64,000 nt of DNA from contig NZ_CP132744.1 in the NCBI RefSeq assembly GCF_037477895.1, positions 186,001-250,000 on the forward strand, given 5' to 3'. The stretch comes from Mycetohabitans endofungorum. GTDB taxonomy: Bacteria > Pseudomonadota > Gammaproteobacteria > Burkholderiales > Burkholderiaceae. Within the stretch, counting starts at the first letter, position 1. Each line of letters opens with the position of its first letter. Position numbers and translations under genes: made by a program. Shown piece after piece: positions 41,001 to 46,462 of the stretch. A model generated the notes under the pieces. It was not told the DNA's origin and made no database searches. It was given only the letters and a program-made list of their open reading frames with translations.

Positions 41001-42560
41001 CAGATTTATTTGCTGGATCGCAATGGCCAGCCGGTGCCGTTAGGTGCGGTGGGCGAATTGTATATTGGGGGGGCGGGTGTTGCGCGAGGTTACCTAAACC
41101 GTCCCGAATTGACGGCCGAGCGTTTTGTGCGCGACCCGTTCTCGGCCGAGCCCGATGCGTGGATGTACAAGACCGGGGATTTGGCGCGTTACTTGCCCGA
41201 TGGGAACTTGGAGTTTCTGGGCCGCAACGACCATCAAGTCAAGCTTCGCGGCTTTCGGATTGAATTGGGCGAGATCGAGGCGTGCCTGACCCAGCATACG
41301 CAGGTGCACGACGCGGTGGTGCTGGCCCTGGGGGAAGACCAAGATAAACGGCTAATCGCGTATGTGGTGGCCGAGCCCGATGACGCGTTAGCGGGCACGT
41401 TGCGCACGCATGTGGCGGCAGCGTTGCCCGAGTACATGGTGCCCAGTGCGTTTGTGCGGCTCGATGCGTTGCCGCTGACACCAAACGGTAAGCTGGATCG
41501 CCGAGCGTTGCCGGCACCGACTGCTGACGCGCTCGCACACCAGGCGTATGAGGCACCGCAGGGCAAGCTTGAGACCACGCTGGCTGAGATTTGGTCCGAG
41601 CTGCTCGGTGTCGATCAGGTGGGCCGCCACGACAGCTTCTTCGCGTTGGGTGGGCATTCGCTGCTCGCGGTGCAGATGATCAGCCGCAGCCGCACCGCAT
41701 TGGGCATCTCCATTCCGATGCACACGCTATTCGAGGCACCCACCCTTGCCGCGCTGTCGCAGCGTGTATCGGCACAAGAGAACATGCAGGATGAGTCCTT
41801 TGCTGTGCTACTGCCCATTCAACCTCATGGCGCTCGACCTGCGCTTTTCTGTGTCCATCCTGTGACTGGGCTAAGTTGGCACTATCGAGGCCTGGTGAGC
41901 CATTTGGAGGCAGACCAACCGGTCTATGGCCTACAAGCCCGTGGACTCGACGGCGACTCGTCACCCGCCGTCACGATCGAGGCGATGGCGGCAGACTATA
42001 TTCAGCAGATTCGTCGCATTCAACCACGCGGGCCTTACTATCTGCTAGGTTGGTCATTTGGTGGAAAAGTGGTCCATAGCATGGCAACGCAGCTTGAACA
42101 ACAAGGCGAGCTAGTTGCGTTGTTAGCGGTGCTCGATACTACGCCGGATCATATGCAGCGGAATAACACGCCGGAGATTGCCGAAGACGATTTGTATCAT
42201 CTGTTCGTACGTCACGCTGCAGGCAGTCTGTCAGAAGCCGGCCATTATTTGTGGGAGAAAACCCGTGCAGTGCTTGAAAATAATGTGCAGCTTGTTCAAC
42301 ATTTTTCGCCACGTATTTACAGTGGCGACATGTTGTTTTTTAGGGCGGCAGTGGCCCCAAATGCATGGACTCAACCTATCTCGCCAGAGGTATGGCAGCC
42401 TTATGTGTTAGGCAAGATTGAGGTTCACGACATCGCCTGCCAGCATTACGACATGGAGTTGCCTGCGCCTACTGCACAGATCGGTCGTATTCTGCGCCAG
42501 AAGCTAAATGTATTACATAGGAATCAAACAACTGATAGTGAAAAAGAATATACAATATGA
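29019..42560 (+). CDS. Four-module non-ribosomal peptide synthetase with thioesterase
   Basis: The 4513-residue enzyme reads C-A-T / C(E)-A-T / C-A-T / C(E)-A-T-TE. C1 (about 1-430; HHIMMDGYG, His140) is EntF-like, with NILPLRL and QRYPSEALRR, and should accept an acyl or aryl group from a separate carrier. Carrier serines are Ser994, Ser2075, Ser3138 and Ser4214 (GGHSL). C2 and C4 have the dual condensation/epimerisation signature HHLLASDGD (from 1094) and HHLLSAEGD (from 3238) plus active sites HHLIGD (1213, 3357). C3 is a normal LCL type (HHIVSDGWS, from 2264). TE serine is Ser4346 in GWSFGG. Hand-aligned specificity codes: A1 VDTVISFGDK (beta-alanine type), A2 DTEDLGVVTK (two acids, perhaps a basic or polar residue), A3 DAGDMSVVTK (unassigned), A4 DVWHISLIDK (serine). 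Predicted product: acyl-beta-Ala-X-(D-)Y-Ser, released by the TE. No MbtH, PPTase or exporter is in the window. Confidence 0.95.
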   Translation: MDASITPVTYALTTAQTEIWLAQQLHPDSPVYNIAQYTVIEGTIDAAAFEAALRQVIDEADTLRLQFVDSDDGLRQRIGTPAWSMPVLDLTAQADPHAAAQAWMQADYQQPVNLTQGPLFGYALLKVAPAQWIWYQRYHHIMMDGYGQYLINQRVAHVYSALCAGVAPEPCTFGSVLELLESDAQYQASDQRVQDEAYWLKHCAHWPEPATLASRAAPALQQRLRQTTYLAAQVLGDTASDARRLAQFMTAAMAAYLYRFTGEQDVVLGLPVKARFGADRHIPGMKSNILPLRLTIRPGMNLSSFMPQAAQAMQSGLQHQRYPSEALRRQLWLSSGQRLFGTTVNMMPFYHDLSFGGYSSTRHSLLSGPVEDLMLCVYWIPGSHQLRIDLNANPACYTAEALGAHQRRFIRFVQVLAADATQPIDSIDLLDTEERHRLLVEWNATQRDYPAHLCVHQLFEAQVERTPKATALVYEDQTLNYTQLNAQANRLAHQLIELGVKPDARVAICAERSPALVVGLLAILKAGGAYVPLDPSYPGERLAHILQDAAPMIVLVQASTRELIGKQLMPVIDLDAGAEQNYPEHNLRVPSLTPHHLAYVIYTSGSTGQPKGVGATIGGLTNRLLWFTQNVLEEPPVTALKTSIGFVDSITETLGALLAGGMLVVFDNTTVKDVSLFAQRLRQTGVSHLVIVPSLLKCFLEGEKNQLDRLRVLICSGERLAPELARQVIATWPSIQLFNFYGSSEVNGDVTSYQYGSVDQILPQEVIGRPIANTRIYLLDAQGQPVPLGAVGELYIGGVGVARGYLNRPELSAERFVRDPFSQEPYARMYKTGDLARYLPDGNLEFLGRNDDQVKIRGFRIEPGEIEACLTQHSQVRDAVVLVRGEGNDRRLVAYVVAEADEHLASTLRAHVAASLPEYMVPSAFVRLDALPLTPNGKLDRRALPTPSADAFAHHAYEAPQGEFETTLAQIWAELLGVERVSRHDSFFALGGHSLLAVRLIERLRLLGLDLSVRALFDTPVLSALVQTLSQHHDVVVPPNVITPETTALTPSMLPLIELTQADIDHIVEQVPGGVANIQDIYALSPLQDGILFHHLLASDGDPYLLITQLAFDTRARLDQYLDAVQQIVNRHDILRTAFIWKGLSTPAQVVWRDAPLSTTELTLDPADGPIAEQLVQRFDSRHTRLDLTQAPLLRFAIAQNTDGRWLLVRLLHHLIGDRSTAEMMHAEVQAFIAGQGRTLPAAQPFRNLVAQTRLGISQAAHEHFFTDMLADIEEPTLPFGLAQVHRDGAHVREAHRRLPQALNDRLRAHAKRLNVSVASLCHLAWAQVLSCASGQQSVVFGTVLFGRMRAGDGADCAMGLFINTLPLRVDLEGSVAAAVRATHARLAALLEHEHASLALAQRCSGVPAGTPLFSALLNYRHNAMDSNERSILPGVELLYAEERDNYPIGLSIEDFGQALGLIAQIVEPLDPDRLCGYMQQALESLADALEGTPVQSIGQLQVLPSEERTLLLQTWNATQQDSPLHQCIHQLFEAQVARTPDAVALVCEDQTLNYAQLNAQANRLAHQLIELGVVPDTRVALCAQRSPETVVGMLATLKAGGAYVPLDPNYPPERLAYMVTDSAPTVLLSMGIPPAAVTQSLGAGVPVLDLYADAGQWAHQSTHNPDACKLSLNAQHLAYVIYTSGSTGQPKGVMVPHQGIANLVTAIARALGITTQDRMLQFAPLSFDTSVEEIFTPLTQGAAVVLRTDAWLSGAEPFWALCERHQVSVVDLPVQFWTQLAQDAAPVASRIRAILIGGEALSASARDAWFAGDGHRPRLLNVYGPTETTVTATVYEVTDDESSWRTIGRPIDNTRLYILDRHGQPVPLGAVGELYIGGAGVARGYLNRPELTTECFVRDPFSVEPDARMYKTGDLARYLFDSNVEFLGRNDDQVKIRGFRIELGEIEACLTQHPQVRDAVVLATGNDQNKRLIAYVISQADESLASTLRAHVASALPEYMVPSAFVRLDAWPLTPNGKLDRRALPAPSADALAHQAYEAPQGELETTLAQIWAELLGVEQVGRHDSFFALGGHSLLAVRLMNRVAALGMPLPLAALFAAPTLAGLAAVLSAQCTSDSSVSSAITPVSRDGALPLSFAQQRLWFLAQLDGASDAYHIPLALRVRGPLNRGAWQQALNALLARHEALRSVFVSVDGQPQVQLLPAETGVPITWHDLRGVPDREARLAQFRAEAAQAPFDLTRGPLMRACGIQLADDEHMVLLVQHHIVSDGWSIEVLVRELNALYRAACDGQTDPLPPLAIQYPDYAAWQRQWLSGERLKAQSEYWRTQLADAPVLLALPTDRPRPAQQSFAGAQVPIRIDAHTTGALKRVSQAHGATLFMTVLAAWSAVLARLSGQDDLVIGIPSANRNHYQLEPLIGFFVNTLALRVDLSGEPSVTQLLERVRRTTLDAQAYQDLPFEQVVEIVQPPRRLEHTPLFQVMFAWQDSEIAAWDLPGLTVQPMELDYDVAKFDLELGLYEAGEEIVGSLGYATALFERATIERHVGYLQTMLQAIAVDGQQPVTHVELLASAERTLLLDTWNATQRDYPAHLCIHQLFEAQVIRTPEATALVYEDQTLSYAQLNTQANRLAHQLIELGVGPDARVALCAQRSPETVVSMLATLKAGGTYVPLDPTYPAERLAYMVADSAPTVLLSVGTPPAAVTQSLGAGVPVLDLHADAAPWAHQSAHNPDVCELSLNAQHSAYVIYTSGSTGQPKGVMVSHRSLVNLVTAMVRSLGLTAQDRMLQCSSLSFDASVGEMFVTLTQGATLVLRTDAWLAGAQSFWALCQANRVSVTDLPTQFWAQLVQEKVPLPDSVRVVMISGDALSASAREGWFAGDGHRPRLLNVYGPTETTVTATVYEVTDDKSNWRTIGRPIDNTRLYILDAHGQPVPLGAVGELYIGGAGVARGYLNRPEMTAERFMRDPFSREADARMYKTGDLARYLADGNIEFLGRNDDQVKIRGFRIEPGEIEACLVQHSQVHEAVVLAVGESQAKRLVAYVVAEPDDALASTLRTHVASVLPEYMVPSAFVRLDAWPLTPNGKLDRRALPAPDAEAFAHQAYEAPRGELETSLAEIWSELLGVEQVGRHDSFFALGGHSLLAVQLIERLRRRGLGISVRALFDTPVLSALAQSLGQQRDVVVPANRITRETNSLTPEWLPLIELTQADIDRIVEQVPGGVANIQDIYALSPLQDGILFHHLLSAEGDPYLLSAQLAFDTRERLDQYLEAVQQVVNRHDILRTAFVWEGLSTPAQVVWRHAPLSVTELTLEAKDGPIAEQLAQRFDPRHTRLDLTQAPLLRFAIAQDNDGCWQVVQLLHHLIGDHSTAEMMHAEVQAFIAGQGRTLPAAQPFRNLVAQARLGLSQAEHERFFTEMLADIDEPTLPFGLAQVHHDATHVREAHRRLPPALNDRLRAHAKRLGVSLASLCHLAWAQVLARASGQQRVVFGTVLFGRMQAGEGADSAMGLFINTLPLRVDLAGSVEAAVRAMHARLAALLEHEHASLALAQRCSSVPAGTPLFSALLNYRHNAISTGESGRLPGVELLKAEERTNYPLTLSVEDFGQALGLTAQAVASLDPDRVCGYMQQVLESLAEALETAPEQPVQQLQVLPSEERTLLLETWNATQRDYPLHLCIHQLFEAQVERTPQAPALVYEDQTLSYAQLNARANRLAHQLIELGVVPDGRVAICVERSPAMVIGLLAILKAGGGYVPLDPAYPGERLAHILTDAAPEIVLADAAGRAALGEAALAHRTVLDPNRQPAQAQTNPLVCTLTSRHLAYVIYTSGSTGVPKGVQNEHRALVNRLVWMQQAYGLTTADRVLQKTSFGFDVSVWEFFWTLLNGATLVIAAPEVHKDPAVLMELMIQQRITTAHFVPSMLSTFLHHEGVEQCTSIKRLICSGEALPGASVRLCQKLLPSVQLYNLYGPTEAAIDVTAWSCPSDYADDTVPIGRPIANTQIYLLDRNGQPVPLGAVGELYIGGAGVARGYLNRPELTAERFVRDPFSAEPDAWMYKTGDLARYLPDGNLEFLGRNDHQVKLRGFRIELGEIEACLTQHTQVHDAVVLALGEDQDKRLIAYVVAEPDDALAGTLRTHVAAALPEYMVPSAFVRLDALPLTPNGKLDRRALPAPTADALAHQAYEAPQGKLETTLAEIWSELLGVDQVGRHDSFFALGGHSLLAVQMISRSRTALGISIPMHTLFEAPTLAALSQRVSAQENMQDESFAVLLPIQPHGARPALFCVHPVTGLSWHYRGLVSHLEADQPVYGLQARGLDGDSSPAVTIEAMAADYIQQIRRIQPRGPYYLLGWSFGGKVVHSMATQLEQQGELVALLAVLDTTPDHMQRNNTPEIAEDDLYHLFVRHAAGSLSEAGHYLWEKTRAVLENNVQLVQHFSPRIYSGDMLFFRAAVAPNAWTQPISPEVWQPYVLGKIEVHDIACQHYDMELPAPTAQIGRILRQKLNVLHRNQTTDSEKEYTI

Positions 42561-42620
42561 TAATTAAATAGTGGATTTGGTAAAAATCGGTTTTTCAATT
42601 TTTGACAAGATGACGTAAAC

Positions 42621-42750
42621 ATGAAAATCCTTGGCATCAACTCCGCCTATCATGAATCCTCCGCGTCGATTGTCATCGACGGTAAAATCGTAGCGGCGCT
42701 CGAAGAGGAGCGATTCACACGGATTAAGCATGCGAAAGAAGCGTCTGTAA
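42621..42750 (+). pseudogene. Stub of a NodU/CmcH-type carbamoyltransferase
   Basis: The first about 42 codons ([20 protein letters not shown], then [20 protein letters not shown]) are the N terminus of the carbamoyltransferase family that carries CmcH, NodU and TobZ. At about 42746 the sequence jumps into lrgB and the frame ends at 42866. About 500 residues are missing. It starts 60 bases after the NRPS stop on the same strand, so it was probably a tailoring gene that put a carbamoyl group on a hydroxyl of the peptide. Confidence 0.8.
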
Positions 42751-42756
42751 GTGGCC

Positions 42757-43403
42757 CGGCTGAGCTACCGAAAAACAGCGTACTTCGGCTCGAAGGCGCT
42801 CTATGCCCGTTTTCGCTGGCCTTGGCTGACGCCGTTACTCGTCGTGCCGGTTGCGCTCGGCAGTGATTGTGCTGCTCGCGCGCATCCCGTACCCGGTCTA
42901 TTGCCGCGATACTCGCTGGCTGATGTGGCTGCTGAGCCCGGCCACGGTTGCATTCGCGGTGCTGATCTATGAGTACCGACAGTTGATCCGGCGCCATTGG
43001 CTGTCGTTGTCGGTCGGTGTTGCCGTGGGCGTGCTGTCCGGCGCCGCCGGTTCACTCGCGCTGGCGCGGTGGTTGCATTTGTCCGCCGACCTGCAGCACA
43101 GTCTGCTCACGCGTTCGGGGTCCACGCCGTTCGCATTGGCGGTGTCCGACCGGCTGCATGCGCCGCGCGATCTGACCGCGTTGTTTGTGATCGCGACTCG
43201 GCATGCTGGTCGGCAAACGGGTGCTGGCGATCCTGTCGCTCAGGAGCCGGTTGGCGCGCGGCACGCTGCTCGGCGCGGCGGCCCACGGTGCCGGAACCGC
43301 TAAGGCGTGCGAGCTGGGCAGCCAAGAGGGCGTTGTCGCCAGCCTGACGATGATGATCTGTGGGGTGTTGCTGGCTCCGCTGCTGGCCGTCTGGCTCGAT
43401 TGA
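42757..43403 (+). pseudogene. lrgB: lrgB-type murein hydrolase regulator gene with two frameshifts
   Basis: Three frames in succession encode one LrgB/CidB membrane protein: [20 protein letters not shown], then (from about 42864) IPYPVYCRDTRWLMWLLSPA to LHAPRDLTALFVIAT, then (from about 43200) MLVGKRVLAILSLRSRLARG to MMICGVLLAPLLAVWLD. Both shifts are +1. The first about 20 residues are lost at the island junction. The gene is dead. LrgB proteins sit in the inner membrane and with LrgA influence autolysis; no lrgA is present. Confidence 0.85.
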
Positions 43404-43427
43404 GTGATATCTGCTGTTTTGCTACAA
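43399..43427 (+). promoter_or_regulatory. Promoter of the ahcY operon
   Basis: TTGAGT (43399-43404) and TACAAT (43422-43427) are 17 bases apart, a good sigma70 pair. It overlaps the end of the dead lrgB gene and lies just before the SAH riboswitch. Confidence 0.7.
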
Positions 43428-43437
43428 TCACCGTTCG

Positions 43438-43545
43438 TTTCGAGGAGCGTTGCGACGGCTAATAGCCGCCAGGCTCGAAACGTTTCGATCGGCGGTTCCG
43501 ATTTGCGCGGTCAACGCGCGCGGCCGCCGCCACAACGGCGCTCAC
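43438..43545 (+). ncRNA. SAH riboswitch upstream of ahcY
   Basis: The RNA shows the fold of the S-adenosylhomocysteine riboswitch. P1 is TTTCGAG (43438-43444) with CTCGAAA (43474-43480). P2 is CGGCT-aat-AGCCG (43456-43468). The pseudoknot joins GAGCG (43445-43449) to CGCTC (43539-43543), and a variable GC-rich arm pairs GGCGG (43491-43495) with CCGCC near 43526. The conserved words GAGGAGCG, GCCAGGCTCG and AACGGCGCTCA are present. In this class SAH binding turns on the downstream gene, which here is SAH hydrolase. Confidence 0.9.
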
Positions 43546-43579
43546 GTCTTTTATTTCTCTTGACAGAAAAGGAGGCGTG

Positions 43580-45001
43580 ATGAACGCCGTAGTCTACGAA
43601 AAAAACCTATCCCAGGATTGTGTCGTTGCCGACCCGTCGCTCGCCGAATGGGGCCGCAAGGAACTGAACATCGCCGAGACCGAAATGCCGGGTCTGGTGC
43701 AGATCCGCGACGAGTACCAGGCCGAGCAGCCGCTGAAGGGGGCCCGCATCGCCGGCTCACTGCACATGACGATCCAGACCGGCGTGCTGATTGAGACGCT
43801 GAAGGCGCTGGGCGCGGACGTGCGCTGGGCGTCGTGCAACGTTTTCTCGACGCAGGACCACGCAGCGGCGGCGATCGCCGCAACCGGCACGCCAGTGTTC
43901 GCGTACAAGGGCGAGTCGCTCGACGAATACTGGGAGTTTGCGCACCGGATCTTTGAATGGCCGAACGGCCAGTTCGCCAACATGATCCTCGATGATGGCG
44001 GCGACGCGACGCTGCTGCTGATTCTGGGTGCGAAGGCCGAGCAGGATCGCTCAGTGATCGCCAAGCCGCTCAACGAGGAAGAGGTCGCGTTGTATAACGC
44101 GATTGCCCGTTACCTCGACACGGACCCGCGCTGGTACTCGACGCGTCTCGCGCATATTCGCGGCGTCACCGAAGAAACCACGACCGGCGTGCATCGGCTG
44201 TACCAGATGGAGCGCGAGGGCCAGCTGCCGTTCCCAGCCATCAACGTGAACGATTCGGTGACCAAGTCCAAGTTCGACAACCTGTACGGTTGCCGCGAAT
44301 CGTTGGTGGACGGCATCAAGCGCGCGACCGACGTGATGATCGCCGGCAAGATCGCCGTGGTGGCCGGCTACGGTGACGTTGGTAAGGGTTGCGCACAATC
44401 GCTGCGCGGGCTCGGCGCGACCGTGTGGGTGACCGAGATCGATCCGATCTGCGCATTGCAGGCGGCGATGGAAGGCTATCGCGTCGTCACGATGGACTAC
44501 GCGGCGGATAAGGCCGACATCTTCGTAACGGCCACCGGCAACTACCATGTGATTAACCACGACCACATGAAGGCGATGCGCCACAACGCGATCGTCTGCA
44601 ATATTGGCCACTTCGATTCCGAAATCGACGTGGCATCCACGCGCCAGTACCAGTGGGAAAATATCAAGCCGCAAGTGGACCACATCATCTTCCCGGATGG
44701 TAAGCGGGTGATCCTGCTGGCCGAGGGGCGGCTTGTGAACCTGGGGTGCGCGACCGGCCACCCATCGTTCGTGATGTCCAATTCGTTCACGAATCAGACG
44801 CTCGCGCAGATCGAGTTGTTCACGCGCGGCGACCAGTATCAGAACAAGGTCTACGTGCTGCCCAAGCATCTGGACGAAAAAGTCGCGCGGCTGCATCTGG
44901 CGCGCATCGGCGCGACACTGACCGAGCTCAGCGACGCGCAGGCGCGGTATATTGGCGTAGACAAGCACGGTCCGTTCAAGCCGGGCCACTACCGTTACTA
45001 A
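43580..45001 (+). CDS. ahcY: Adenosylhomocysteinase (SAH hydrolase)
   Basis: AhcY splits S-adenosylhomocysteine to homocysteine and adenosine, which removes the inhibitor left by SAM-dependent methylation. The 473-residue protein has normal length and the motifs [29 protein letters not shown], the NAD-binding [14 protein letters not shown], and a C terminus [13 protein letters not shown] to KPGHYRY. AAAGGAGG precedes the ATG at 43580; a GTG at 43577 is too close to the ribosome site. The riboswitch upstream responds to its substrate. It is followed by a holin-like gene and metF in the same direction, an arrangement conserved in Burkholderia relatives. Confidence 0.97.
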   Translation: MNAVVYEKNLSQDCVVADPSLAEWGRKELNIAETEMPGLVQIRDEYQAEQPLKGARIAGSLHMTIQTGVLIETLKALGADVRWASCNVFSTQDHAAAAIAATGTPVFAYKGESLDEYWEFAHRIFEWPNGQFANMILDDGGDATLLLILGAKAEQDRSVIAKPLNEEEVALYNAIARYLDTDPRWYSTRLAHIRGVTEETTTGVHRLYQMEREGQLPFPAINVNDSVTKSKFDNLYGCRESLVDGIKRATDVMIAGKIAVVAGYGDVGKGCAQSLRGLGATVWVTEIDPICALQAAMEGYRVVTMDYAADKADIFVTATGNYHVINHDHMKAMRHNAIVCNIGHFDSEIDVASTRQYQWENIKPQVDHIIFPDGKRVILLAEGRLVNLGCATGHPSFVMSNSFTNQTLAQIELFTRGDQYQNKVYVLPKHLDEKVARLHLARIGATLTELSDAQARYIGVDKHGPFKPGHYRY

Positions 45002-45013
45002 CTGCGGCTGCAC

Positions 45014-45051
45014 GCGCGCCGGGGCACGATCGATAACGTGCCCCGGCGCGC
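45014..45051. other. Perfect 14-bp inverted repeat after ahcY
   Basis: GCGCGCCGGGGCAC (45014-45027) and GTGCCCCGGCGCGC (45038-45051) form a very stable hairpin with a ten-base loop. No U tract follows, so it is not a standard intrinsic terminator. It could protect the 3' end of the ahcY message or weaken read-through to the next genes. Confidence 0.7.
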
Positions 45052-45077
45052 ACCGGCCGCATCACAGGGAGCCCCCG

Positions 45078-45443
45078 ATGACTGTATTGCTGACCTGGTT
45101 GATCAATGCGCTTGCGCTGCTGATCATCACGTATATCGTGCCGTCGATCCAAATCAAGAGCTTCGGCACTGCGTTGATCGTCGCGCTCGTGCTCGGGTTG
45201 ATCAACGCGATTATCCGGCCGCTCCTGATCCTATTCACGCTGCCGCTGACGGTGCTCACCCTGGGGTTGTTCATTCTGGTGATCAATGCGTTGTGCTTCT
45301 GGCTGAGTGCGACGTTGCTCAAGGGGTTCGAGGTCTCCGGCTTTTGGTCGGCATTCTTTGGCTCGATCCTGTACAGCATCGTGTCGTATCTGCTGAGCGC
45401 GTTGATCCTTGGGCATCGCTTTACCGTTGAGCGCTGGTACTAA
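45078..45443 (+). CDS. Holin superfamily IV-like (YvlD/PF04020 type) membrane protein
   Basis: This is a 121-residue protein with four membrane helices (about 4-22, 28-48, 56-78 and 88-112) and the motif LVLGLINAIIRPLLILFTLPL, typical of the phage holin family IV/YvlD group. Despite the name, members are chromosomal and have no proven lytic role. AGGGAGCCCCCG lies before the ATG. The gene between ahcY and metF is conserved in related genomes, which suggests co-transcription more than shared pathway. Confidence 0.85.
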   Translation: MTVLLTWLINALALLIITYIVPSIQIKSFGTALIVALVLGLINAIIRPLLILFTLPLTVLTLGLFILVINALCFWLSATLLKGFEVSGFWSAFFGSILYSIVSYLLSALILGHRFTVERWY

Positions 45444-45491
45444 CGCGCGCTGGACGCACGCCGGCGGCACGTATCTCTTTCCAATACTCCT

Positions 45492-46322
45492 ATGTCCTTG
45501 CCTGAAATCTCGTTCGAGTTCTTTCCGCCGAAGACGGCGGAAGGGGTCGATAAACTGCGCGCAACGCGTGCGCAACTGGCGCCGCTTAAGCCAAAGTTCA
45601 TGTCGGTGACATTTGGCGCCGGCGGCTCGACACAGCAGGGCACGCTCGATACCGTGCTTGAAATGGCGGGTGAGGGCTTCGAGGCCGCGCCGCACTTGTC
45701 GTGCATCGGCGCGTCGAAGGAGAGCTTGCGCGGCGTTTTGGCGCAGTACCGCCAGCACGGCATCAGGCACATCGTCGCGCTGCGCGGCGACTTGCCCTCT
45801 GGCATGGGAGAGGTCGGCGAGCTGCGCTATGCGTGCGACTTGGTTGCCTTCGTGCGCGCCGAGCACGGCGACTGGTTTCATATTGAAGTGGCCGCGTATC
45901 CCGAATACCACCCGCAGGCGAGGTCGCCGCGCGCGGACCTGGAGAATTTCGCACACAAGGTGAAGGCGGGCGCAAATTCAGCCATTACACAGTATTTCTA
46001 TAATGCGGACGCCTATTTCCGCTTCGTCGACGACGCGCGCAGGCTTGGTGTTGACGCACCGATCGTGCCCGGCATCATGCCGATCACGAACTATGCGCAA
46101 CTGATGCGGTTTTCCGAAATGTGCGGCGCAGAAGTCCCGAAGTGGATTGCGCGGCGACTGGAGAGTTTTGGTGACGACCGTGACGCCATTCGGGCATTTG
46201 GGCTGGATGTCGTGACCGCAATGTGCGAGCGGCTGGTCGTGAACGGCGCACCAGGATTGCATTTCTACACACTGAACGGCGCGGCGGCCAGCAAGGCGAT
46301 TTGCGAGCGTCTGCGCATCTAG
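45492..46322 (+). CDS. metF: 5,10-Methylenetetrahydrofolate reductase
   Basis: MetF is an FAD-dependent TIM-barrel enzyme that makes 5-methyltetrahydrofolate for methionine synthesis. The 276-residue protein starts SLPEISFEFFPPKTAEG with the conserved Glu of EFFPPK. Other motifs are FMSVTFGAGGST, PHLSCIGASKESL, HIVALRGDLPSG and ANSAITQYFYNADAYFRF, then VPGIMPITNYAQLMRFSEMC. The 48-base gap after the holin-like gene and common direction suggest one transcript from the ahcY promoter, so homocysteine from AhcY can be remethylated with MetF product. Confidence 0.96.
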   Translation: MSLPEISFEFFPPKTAEGVDKLRATRAQLAPLKPKFMSVTFGAGGSTQQGTLDTVLEMAGEGFEAAPHLSCIGASKESLRGVLAQYRQHGIRHIVALRGDLPSGMGEVGELRYACDLVAFVRAEHGDWFHIEVAAYPEYHPQARSPRADLENFAHKVKAGANSAITQYFYNADAYFRFVDDARRLGVDAPIVPGIMPITNYAQLMRFSEMCGAEVPKWIARRLESFGDDRDAIRAFGLDVVTAMCERLVVNGAPGLHFYTLNGAAASKAICERLRI

Positions 46323-46343
46323 AGCGCAACAAGGACGGCCCGG

Positions 46344-46386
46344 CGCGCGTTGGCCGTTGAGAATTTGTCGAACGTGCGTTTTTTTT
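46344..46386 (+). terminator. Probable terminator after metF
   Basis: An imperfect stem pairs CGCGCGTT (about 46345) with AACGTGCG (46371-46378), and a run of eight T follows (46379-46386). The stem has a bulge, so the call is moderate. Confidence 0.45.
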
Positions 46387-46391
46387 CCGCC

Positions 46392-46419
46392 TTGCCGGTT
46401 TGGCGAAATCCAGTACACT
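46392..46419 (+). promoter_or_regulatory. Candidate promoter of the dpp operon
   Basis: TTGCCG (46392-46397) and TACACT (46414-46419) are 16 bases apart, ending 43 bases before the dppA start, right after the metF terminator. Confidence 0.5.
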
Positions 46420-46462
46420 CGCGCCTACACCGGAGATCCCGGGACGACAATTCGGAGCAAGC

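Noticed and set aside
44051..45013. Frame of 320 codons antisense to ahcY
   Set aside because: AhcY is certain; the antisense frame has shadow composition.
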